Below are positions 1 through 5,179 of a DNA stretch of 5,179 nt, one piece after another. Made by a program: the position numbers and the translations under genes. The notes beneath the pieces are model-generated. The model did not search any database and was not told the origin of the DNA. It saw nothing but the letters and a program-made list of their open reading frames with translations. Location: positions 36,589 to 41,767 of the forward strand of contig DLRM01000007.1 of the NCBI GenBank assembly GCA_002500505.1, given 5' to 3'. The DNA is from Planctomycetes bacterium UBA7888 (GTDB lineage: Bacteria > Planctomycetota > UBA1135). Numbering within the stretch: the first letter of the stretch is position 1; each line of letters begins with the position of its first letter.

Positions 1-451
1 GGTCCAAAAGAATAGCTCCAAATCCTTCTCTGGCGCCAAGCTCTTCGGCGGCCTGTTGAATAGCTTGGTAGTTATTAAGGATCAATTCTCCTTGCCTATT
101 CGCCACAAGATCAGCCACAAAATCTCGGTCTTGCTTGAGGTTCATCTCGTCCTGCTGAAGCTGGTGACGAGCCTCAATAAACTCTTTACTTAGCGGGTCC
201 ATCACCATCAGCTCACCTTCCCTCTCGCGCAAGGATGCTTGGCGAAGTTTCAGTCGTTCATTCCTTGCGGAAAAGGACTCCGTCATTCGCTGGCTTTCTT
301 CCTGGAAACTCTTGTATCCATTCAAGCACTTCGGAATAGAAATATAGCGAACTCCAGCATCAGGGTCTTGGGCAACTCGATTCGCAACCAAAGATCCCGA
401 AAGGACAAGGAGAGTAAGAGAAAGGGAAAGTTTCATGGGAATTTTCTTCAT
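1..451 (-). CDS. skp: OmpH/Skp-family periplasmic chaperone, partial (C-terminus beyond window)
   Basis: The reading frame is open from an ATG at 451 to the window edge, 150 codons without a stop; the 3' end is missing. The N-terminus (MKKIPMKLSLSLTLLVLSG) is a signal peptide: basic start, hydrophobic core to about residue 22, likely cleavage after Ala23. Next comes a short segment VRYISIPKC (about 34-42), matching the first beta strand of Skp proteins, then a long charged, Glu/Gln/Arg-rich stretch (about 45-140) with heptad-like spacing expected to form the coiled-coil tentacle. The segment ending GFGAILLD resembles the return strand of the family. Skp proteins are trimeric holdases that carry unfolded outer-membrane proteins through the periplasm to BamA. 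The start overlaps the bamA stop as TAATG, so translation is probably coupled. An alternative ATG at 436 (Met6) would also keep a signal peptide. No strong Shine-Dalgarno is seen at either start. The family call rests on signal peptide, coiled coil and position after bamA. Confidence 0.82.
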   Translation of the reverse strand, partial: MKKIPMKLSLSLTLLVLSGSLVANRVAQDPDAGVRYISIPKCLNGYKSFQEESQRMTESFSARNERLKLRQASLREREGELMVMDPLSKEFIEARHQLQQDEMNLKQDRDFVADLVANRQGELILNNYQAIQQAAEELGAREGFGAILLD

Positions 452-2922
452 TAGAAGTTACCAAGAGAGAAAGTGAAGACAGATGTGTCGTCGAAAGACT
501 CACTCTTAATGGGCCAACCAAAATCAAGGGAAAGAGGCATTTGAGGCATCATCGGCAGTCGAATACGGACACCCACGCCCGCAGCAATACGTGTGGAATC
601 AAAATCATTTAATCCATCGCCGAGAGCACCGGCATCAACCCAAAGTGCTCCTCGAGCATACTCGACCTCATCGACTGAATCCCGAACTCGAGAAGAAAGG
701 AGAGGAGCGCGCACTTCAAGAGAAGCATTCCAGGCAGCTTCTCCTCCCAAGGGAAAGCCGCTTTCCCGTGGGCCTGCCCCTCGGAAATCAAAACCGCGAA
801 GGGTCCCTTGACCACCTAAGAAAAAGCGCTCTGTGTAGGGAAGGACACCGAGATCTCCTGTTTCGTTGGCGAATCGAACTCTACCAATCAACGCCGCAAT
901 GAATGGGCGATCAAGGCGGTCATAACCCAAAGGGAAATACTTTTCTACACGCGCATCGGTCGATTGAAATTCCCAATCGCCGCCCAAGGAACCACCAGCA
1001 AACTTATGGCTCAATCGAACTTTAAATCCATCCACTGGGGAAAACGGGTTATCAATCGAATTATAAGAAAGACCCGCAGAAACCGAGTTCAAAATATGGG
1101 TGCCAACGATATCCTCAATCAGGGTCGGCGCCCCAGGGTCTGGGTTAGACAAGTTTACGCGCCCCATCTCTGGGCCCGCCCAGATGGAAAAATGCCGACC
1201 AAAGTGCCTTCCTAGACGAAAACTGCCCGCAGTCCGGCGTTCCTGGTGGGTTCGCAAATAATGAAATGTCTTGAATCCCTTGATATTCAAGCTGACCCGA
1301 TCGATGTGATCTAAAAACAAGTCAGGCTCCGTAAAGTCGAGAGAGTAAGTACTAAACTCGCGACCAGGAGCGACAAATGCACGAAGAGTCTGGCCCGCAC
1401 CGGTAAAAGCATCTCCATTCAATATTTCTTGAACAGCAGTCCCCCAGGAGGTCGGAGTTTTAGCAATGTCAAAGTTCTCCTTTTGAAATTGGACGGACAA
1501 GAATGCCCCAGTATTACTATTGAAGCCACCTCCAAATAAGGCGCGGCCTGTTTGACCTTCTGCGACTTCATAACGCAAATCAACCCAACCAGGCCGATCC
1601 GCCTCAATAAAACGCCAATCCACAAAAGGTTGCCGGGTTTCGGGGTCCTGGAACCAATTTGTTCCCAAAACCCGACGCCAGGAGCGGACGGCTTCAGATC
1701 CATCGGCCAAGTCTCCCGGCTCCAAAGATATCATCCGCCGGATGACCCGGTCTTTGGTGCGAGTGTTGCCAGCCACCAAAACGTCACGGATGCGCATCTT
1801 TTGACCCTCGCGAATGAGGTAGGTCACATCGACTTCCGCAGTCTCAGGGTCAGGATATTGCAAGGGCTCCCCATTGGGCGGGGAAAAACTAAAAAAAACG
1901 TCGGAGCGACCGACTGAACGGCGACTGGATGGGTGTCCTTTAATGCCGTAAAAACGGCGAAGAGCTGATTCATCAGCTTTGACTCTCGCCTTCTCGTAAA
2001 CTTGGCCAGGTCGCAGGCCAACAACACCAAGGAGTTCTTCATCAGAATATTCCAAGGGACCACCAAGGTCATTTTGGAAGCTCAAGCTCCGAACTCGATA
2101 TTGGGCTCCTTCATTCACCCCAATTTGGATATGGGCACGACTTAAATCTTCGGAGAAGGAGACTTCCCCCGTTGAAACTTCAACATCCAAATAGCCATAA
2201 TCCCGGTAAAGCTCTTCAATGGCAACAATATCTCGCTCAAACATGCCTTCGGTAAAAGTGGATCCGGGCGTAATAAACGTACCCGTTCCTCCTTCCATAT
2301 TCGAGGTCAAGCTTTCTCCAACTCCCAAAAAGGAGCGAGCGGGAAAAGCTTCGTTGCCCACAAACTCAATGGAGCCAACCTTCACCAAGGGGCCTTCATC
2401 GATGAGAAAGACGAGCTGGCCAGCCTCTTCATAGACTTGAGGTTGGACGGAGACATGGAGATAGCCCTCCCCTCGATAATAAGCGGCCAAATCTTCCGCT
2501 AGGCTTGGGATTCGCGCAATATCAACGGATTGGGCGGAGGAAATGCCAGCGGCCACCAAAAGCAGATCCCGATCCATTTCAAGATTGCCTTCAAAAAGCA
2601 CCCGACGCATGGCCGAAGTGGTTTCAACCGTAAGGTGAAGCCGAAGCCCACCTTCCACCAGGCGCTCTTGCTCGACTTTCAAGAGACGGACTCGCATTCG
2701 CTTCCAGAGAAACTCTTGGTCGCGTCGTAGGATTTCAGGGGTCAGCTCGACTCCAGGCCGCATCCTTAGTGCTGCACGAATCGCTTCCTCTTTGTCTCCA
2801 GCGCCCAGAATGAGGACTTCAACAATTTCAATAACTCTCGCCTGCTCCTGAGTAGGGAATATTGGAATCAGACTTCCAAAAGAAGCCATTGGCAAGGCAA
2901 GCACACACGTAGAAAAAATCAT
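451..2922 (-). CDS. bamA: BamA/Omp85 outer-membrane protein assembly factor
   Basis: This 823-residue protein has the length and layout of BamA, the central Omp85 barrel that inserts beta-barrel proteins into the outer membrane. After a hydrophobic leader (1 to about 17), five POTRA domains can be assigned roughly at 28-103 (divergent), 105-178, 180-271, 274-372 and 374-456; the later ones show the repeated strand pattern of the fold (for example VGSIEFVGNEAF at 182 and IRDVLVAGNTRT at 378). The barrel spans about 460-823. It has TEPDLF at 531, DNPFSPVDGF at 624, and ERFFLGGQGTLRGF at 698, which carries the lid-loop (V/L)RGF motif with the key Arg709. The C-terminus FTFSLGNF ends in the aromatic residue of the beta signal. 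The start is fixed by the dnaB stop codon three codons upstream in the same frame; no Shine-Dalgarno is visible, so coupling to dnaB is likely. The leader lacks basic residues at its start, which is odd. A downstream gene of Skp type supports BamA over a TamA or FhaC relative. Confidence 0.94.
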   Translation of the reverse strand: MIFSTCVLALPMASFGSLIPIFPTQEQARVIEIVEVLILGAGDKEEAIRAALRMRPGVELTPEILRRDQEFLWKRMRVRLLKVEQERLVEGGLRLHLTVETTSAMRRVLFEGNLEMDRDLLLVAAGISSAQSVDIARIPSLAEDLAAYYRGEGYLHVSVQPQVYEEAGQLVFLIDEGPLVKVGSIEFVGNEAFPARSFLGVGESLTSNMEGGTGTFITPGSTFTEGMFERDIVAIEELYRDYGYLDVEVSTGEVSFSEDLSRAHIQIGVNEGAQYRVRSLSFQNDLGGPLEYSDEELLGVVGLRPGQVYEKARVKADESALRRFYGIKGHPSSRRSVGRSDVFFSFSPPNGEPLQYPDPETAEVDVTYLIREGQKMRIRDVLVAGNTRTKDRVIRRMISLEPGDLADGSEAVRSWRRVLGTNWFQDPETRQPFVDWRFIEADRPGWVDLRYEVAEGQTGRALFGGGFNSNTGAFLSVQFQKENFDIAKTPTSWGTAVQEILNGDAFTGAGQTLRAFVAPGREFSTYSLDFTEPDLFLDHIDRVSLNIKGFKTFHYLRTHQERRTAGSFRLGRHFGRHFSIWAGPEMGRVNLSNPDPGAPTLIEDIVGTHILNSVSAGLSYNSIDNPFSPVDGFKVRLSHKFAGGSLGGDWEFQSTDARVEKYFPLGYDRLDRPFIAALIGRVRFANETGDLGVLPYTERFFLGGQGTLRGFDFRGAGPRESGFPLGGEAAWNASLEVRAPLLSSRVRDSVDEVEYARGALWVDAGALGDGLNDFDSTRIAAGVGVRIRLPMMPQMPLSLDFGWPIKSESFDDTSVFTFSLGNF

Positions 2923-2928
2923 TTCAGC

Positions 2929-4260
2929 TTAAAAGGCTGGCTCGGAAACGGCATTTTCAAAACGCATGAGTTCTTTAGTAAAGCGAACCGTTAAATCGCC
3001 AGTAGAACCGTTTCGGTTTTTCGCAATGATGATGTCTGCCAATCCAGACCTTTCCGATTCTTTATTGTAATATTCTTCACGATAAAGCAACATCACCATG
3101 TCAGCATCCTGTTCAATGGAGCCTGACTCCCGAAGGTCAGAAAGGAGTGGGCGATGATCGGTTCGATCTTCCGCCTTTCGATTCAACTGAGCGAGGGCAA
3201 GAACAGGAACCCTTAGGTCTCGAGCAAGGGCTTTGAGATTACGAGAAATTGTCGAAACTTCTTGTTGACGGCTTTCTGAACCATGAATGGTCAGTAGCTG
3301 AAGGTAATCCACAACAATAAGGGCCAAGTCTGAATCTCGCTTTAATCGGCGCGCCTTGGCACGAATTTCGGCTAGAGATGGCTGAGAAGTGTCATCGATA
3401 TGGAAGGGCGCATTGCCAAGTTGATCTGCAGAGTAAATGACACGCTTAGTATCAGCGGGGTCCAGCTTCCCTTTGCGCATCTTGTCATGCTTGACCTTGG
3501 CGTTGCTTGAAATCAAACGCAAAATAATTTGATCAGATGGCATCTCCAGTGAGAACAAAAGAGTCGTTTGGCCCGCCAAAGCAACACGCTCCAGAATATT
3601 GAGAGCAAGGGCCGTTTTCCCCATAGAGGGGCGAGCTGCCAAAATCACAAGGTCACCCGGCCGGAACCCATGTCGTTCATCAAGGTCAATGAAGCCTGTC
3701 TTCAGGCCTTGTTGTTCACCATCTGGTGACAAAATGCGATCTAGGTTTTGCCGAATCAATTCCTTAGCCGAAATAATCTCTCCTTCGACAAGGCGATCGC
3801 CAACTTGGAAAACTGCCTGCTCGGCTTGGTCTAGCAAATCTCGCACATCTTCAGCTCCATCCGAAACTTTTTGCTGAACCTTGTCGGTCGCATCCAACAA
3901 TGCGCGCCGAATAGCCAAATCCCGAACGATGCGGATATGGTTCTCTAGATAGGCCAAGGATGGGACCGAAAGCATCATCTCCTCGAGATAGTTCCTTCCT
4001 CCCAGCTCTTCGGTACGCCCCAACCGGTCAATTTCATGAGCAATCGTCACTGGGTCACAAGACCCCGCACTTCGCTGGTCTAAACCAACGCAAATGCCAT
4101 AAATTTCACGGTGACGGGGAAGATAAAAATCGTCCAATGCCAACTTTGCCGTCACCTCCGCTGCACACCTTGGGTCACGCAAAATACTCCCTAAAACACA
4201 TTTTTCAGCCTCTAGGTCATAGGGGCGTTGAAGGGAACTGGCGGAGGATGGGACGGTCAT
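2929..4260 (-). CDS. dnaB: Replicative DNA helicase DnaB
   Basis: This is the hexameric helicase that unwinds DNA ahead of the replication fork and recruits the DnaG primase. The 443-residue length is normal for the family. The N-terminal domain (about 12-115) starts with the typical EAEKCVLGSIL segment. A linker follows, then the RecA-like ATPase domain (about 185-440). Visible motifs are Walker A ARPSMGKT (209-216), the catalytic glutamate in FSLEMP (Glu239), Walker B LIVVDYLQLL with Asp318, LALAQLNR (354-361) for DNA and phosphate sensing, RPLLSDLRESGSIEQDAD (370-387), and KNRNGSTG (414-421) with Lys414 and the arginine-finger position Arg416. All catalytic positions are intact, and there is no intein. 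The ATG at 4260 is the only sensible start: it sits just ahead of the conserved domain, and the ribosome-binding site is weak (GGAA next to the ATG). It lies 41 nt after the terminator following rplI, and bamA begins 6 nt after its stop. I see no clear promoter of its own. Confidence 0.97.
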   Translation of the reverse strand: MTVPSSASSLQRPYDLEAEKCVLGSILRDPRCAAEVTAKLALDDFYLPRHREIYGICVGLDQRSAGSCDPVTIAHEIDRLGRTEELGGRNYLEEMMLSVPSLAYLENHIRIVRDLAIRRALLDATDKVQQKVSDGAEDVRDLLDQAEQAVFQVGDRLVEGEIISAKELIRQNLDRILSPDGEQQGLKTGFIDLDERHGFRPGDLVILAARPSMGKTALALNILERVALAGQTTLLFSLEMPSDQIILRLISSNAKVKHDKMRKGKLDPADTKRVIYSADQLGNAPFHIDDTSQPSLAEIRAKARRLKRDSDLALIVVDYLQLLTIHGSESRQQEVSTISRNLKALARDLRVPVLALAQLNRKAEDRTDHRPLLSDLRESGSIEQDADMVMLLYREEYYNKESERSGLADIIIAKNRNGSTGDLTVRFTKELMRFENAVSEPAF

Positions 4261-4301
4261 TTCCAGGTAGAGGATAGCCTCGCAGAGGGGTTGTCTGGGG
4301 C

Positions 4302-4338
4302 AAAAAAAGAGGAGGAGAGGGACTTTCTCTCCTCCTCT
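4302..4338 (-). terminator. Intrinsic (Rho-independent) terminator between rplI and dnaB
   Basis: In the minus-strand sense the arm GAGGAGGAGAG (4337-4327), a 7-nt loop (4326-4320) and the arm CTCTCCTCCTC (4319-4309) form a perfect 11-bp stem, extended to 12 by an A-T pair (4338 with 4308). Seven T follow at once (4308-4302). The stem starts 21 nt after the rplI stop codon. There is no T run on the plus-strand side, so it acts on minus-strand transcription only. It should end or attenuate the rpsF-rpsR-rplI transcript before dnaB. Whether readthrough or a separate promoter feeds dnaB cannot be told from the sequence. Confidence 0.88.
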
Positions 4339-4359
4339 CGCTGCTCTCCCAAACAGTCT

Positions 4360-4914
4360 CTATTCTTCGATTTCGGGAGCAGCTTCCTCCGAAGGAACAG
4401 AGGCGAATTCTTCTTCGGTTTCCTCTGCCTCGCCCTCTTCTTCGAGGGCAACCGCATTCGGGTCCTGAACCGCAATCACCCAGACTTTAATCTGAGCTTC
4501 CATGTCGCCATGAATGTGAATGGGGACTTCGTATTCACCAGCGACCCGAATGGGTTCCGGCAAACGGACATTGCGCTCGTCAATGTTGAGACCTTGCTCC
4601 TGGAGAGTTTCAGCAATCCGGTGGGAGTTCACAGATCCGTAGAGATGGCCCTCAGCAGACACCATTTCTTCGTAGGTCAATTGAACCTCACCCACACGCT
4701 TGGTGAGCTGAGAGAATTCAGCCTCCAAGGCTTGCCGCTTCTCTTGGGCAAGAACGCGGTCCTTTTCCACCCTAAGAGTGGCATCTTGGGACCATGGGTA
4801 GGCCATTTCTCGGGGAAGGAGAAAATTTCTGGCGTAACCGGCACTCACCTCAATCGTATCCCCAACATGCCCCAAAGCTGGGATGTCCTGTCTTAGAATG
4901 ACTTTTGTTTTCAT
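4360..4914 (-). CDS. rplI: 50S ribosomal protein L9 with acidic C-terminal extension
   Basis: L9 binds 23S rRNA and spans outward from the large subunit. The N-terminal domain (1 to about 50) shows VILRQDIPALGHVGDTIEVS and the diagnostic AGYARNFLLPREMA segment (25-38). A charged helix (about 50-75) connects it to the C-terminal domain (about 78-150), which has HLYGSVNSHRIAETLQEQG (90-108) and GEYEVPIHIH (126-135). Typical L9 proteins are close to 150 residues; this one has 184. The extra part (151-184) contains 15 acidic residues and no Lys or Arg, with runs such as EEEGEAEETEEEF. The ATG overlaps the rpsR stop as ATGA, and there is no evident Shine-Dalgarno, so translation is probably coupled. 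A strong terminator follows the TAG stop. Confidence 0.97.
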   Translation of the reverse strand: MKTKVILRQDIPALGHVGDTIEVSAGYARNFLLPREMAYPWSQDATLRVEKDRVLAQEKRQALEAEFSQLTKRVGEVQLTYEEMVSAEGHLYGSVNSHRIAETLQEQGLNIDERNVRLPEPIRVAGEYEVPIHIHGDMEAQIKVWVIAVQDPNAVALEEEGEAEETEEEFASVPSEEAAPEIEE

Positions 4915-5114
4915 CGGTTCACGTAGGGCAGAAGGGCTATAAAACGAGCGTACTTGACGGCGTTCTTGAGACGGCGTTGCTGGCGAGCGTTGAGGCCCGT
5001 CCGCTGACGACTGTGAATTTTCCCTTGAGGGGAAATGAAGCGTTGCAAAGTCTCAATGTCTTTGAAGTCAAAGTGAGCGGGCTTTGCGGGGCGGGTTTCT
5101 TGAATTTCGGTCAT
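4911..5114 (-). CDS. rpsR: 30S ribosomal protein S18
   Basis: S18 sits on the platform of the small subunit, pairs with S6 and binds 16S rRNA. The 67-residue product carries the family signature across its length: FKDIETLQRFISPQGKI (16-32), the basic stretch RQRTGLNARQQRRLKNAVKYAR, and the C-terminal IALLPYV. It has no Cys, so it is of the zinc-free type. I chose the ATG at 5114 rather than the GTG one codon upstream, because the ATG overlaps the preceding stop as TGATG and lies 7 nt after a strong AGGAGG; the GTG would be only 4 nt from it. The 3' end overlaps rplI as ATGA. The S6 partner is probably encoded directly upstream, as is common for this pair. Confidence 0.97.
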   Translation of the reverse strand: MTEIQETRPAKPAHFDFKDIETLQRFISPQGKIHSRQRTGLNARQQRRLKNAVKYARFIALLPYVNR

Positions 5115-5179
5115 CACTTGTCCTCCTCGGTTACAGCAACGGGTTCTTCAGGCTTTTCGTCTTCAGGCTTTTCGTCTTC
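5114..5179 (-). CDS. rpsF: Probable 30S ribosomal protein S6, C-terminal tail only (partial)
   Basis: Only the last 21 codons and the TGA stop are inside the window. The open frame reads EDEKPEDEKPEEPVAVTEEDK, strongly acidic and low in complexity. No conserved S6 domain is visible, so the identity rests on position: rpsF is the usual gene just before rpsR, and S6 proteins of many bacteria end in a flexible Glu-rich tail. A gene for single-stranded DNA-binding protein (or PriB) can also stand in this place, but the end lacks the acidic tip finishing in a hydrophobic Phe pair that SSB proteins have. The stop overlaps the rpsR start as TGATG. One other minus-strand frame is open to a TAA at 5133, but it would give a Lys-rich peptide with no coupling. 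Confidence 0.6.
   Translation of the reverse strand, partial: EDEKPEDEKPEEPVAVTEEDK
5121..5128 (-). promoter_or_regulatory. Ribosome binding site of rpsR
   Basis: The minus-strand sequence GAGGAGGA contains a perfect AGGAGG Shine-Dalgarno core with a 7-nt spacer to the ATG at 5114. It is the only strong Shine-Dalgarno in front of a start in this window, lies within the end of the upstream coding region, and decides the ATG over the adjacent GTG as start codon. Confidence 0.85.
5145..5179 (-). repeat. 15-bp tandem repeat coding EDEKP units
   Basis: In the minus-strand sense GAAGACGAAAAGCCT occurs twice without mismatch (5179-5165 and 5164-5150), and the 15-bp period continues for five more bases to 5145. 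Being a multiple of three, it repeats the pentapeptide EDEKP in the acidic tail of the probable S6. It runs to the window edge, so the copy number may be larger. Confidence 0.85.

Noticed and set aside
239..454. Plus-strand open frame of 71 codons near the left edge
   Set aside because: It is antisense to the signal peptide and coiled-coil region of the Skp-like gene, which explains this DNA better.
1552..1917. Plus-strand open frame of 121 codons inside bamA
   Set aside because: It lies fully within the conserved bamA coding region on the opposite strand and shows no ribosome-binding site or domain; the same applies to the other short frames in this stretch.
2929..4260. Intein in dnaB
   Set aside because: Inteins are frequent in dnaB, so I checked: the helicase motifs run without interruption and the protein has normal length.
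4271..4301. Sigma-70 promoter for dnaB
   Set aside because: Only a TATCCT-like -10 is visible; no -35 hexamer lies at 16-18 nt, so I do not annotate it as a promoter.
4228..4896. Plus-strand open frame of 222 codons opposite rplI and the gap to dnaB
   Set aside because: It is antisense to the well-conserved rplI gene and the terminator, has no recognisable domain, and reads as a shadow of the opposite-strand coding bias.
5114..5179. Single-stranded DNA-binding protein gene upstream of rpsR
   Set aside because: ssb can stand here in some bacteria, but the C-terminus ends in TEEDK instead of an acidic tip with final hydrophobic residues; rpsF fits better, although the fragment is too short for certainty.

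Overview
This window is a compact housekeeping locus of a Gram-negative bacterium. All genes lie on the minus strand, so transcription runs from high to low coordinates. In that order I see the 3' end of a probable rpsF (ribosomal protein S6), rpsR (S18), rplI (L9), a strong intrinsic terminator, dnaB (replicative helicase), bamA (outer-membrane barrel assembly factor) and the first 150 codons of an ompH/skp-type periplasmic chaperone gene cut by the left window edge. An outer-membrane BamA with POTRA domains plus a Skp-like chaperone means a diderm cell. Base composition is balanced. The combination of S6/S18/L9/dnaB with bamA and skp, together with long acidic tails on ribosomal proteins, makes me think of the PVC group (perhaps Verrucomicrobiota), but that is a low-confidence guess from gene order rather than from a comparison.

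Layout. Positions 5179-4360 hold the ribosomal protein part. The rpsF and rpsR genes overlap as TGATG and rpsR and rplI overlap as ATGA, so these are translationally coupled. Positions 4359-4261 are the only real gap (99 nt) and contain a hairpin with an 11-12 bp stem followed by seven T in the minus-strand sense, placed just after the rplI stop. Positions 4260-1 hold the second block. The dnaB stop is 6 nt from the bamA start and lies in the same frame, and the bamA stop overlaps the skp start as TAATG, again pointing to one coupled transcript.

Function. The first block supplies ribosome subunit proteins and the second joins the replication helicase to two envelope-biogenesis proteins. BamA folds and inserts beta-barrel proteins, and Skp escorts unfolded barrel proteins through the periplasm to it. 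The terminator probably sets the ratio between abundant ribosomal proteins and the less needed helicase and envelope genes.

There is no sign of mobile elements, CRISPR, RNA genes or an unknown defence-type system. The noteworthy points are modest: the terminator architecture, acidic low-complexity tails on two ribosomal proteins (one built from a 15-bp tandem repeat), a BamA signal peptide without the usual basic N-terminus, and loop expansions in two BamA POTRA domains.
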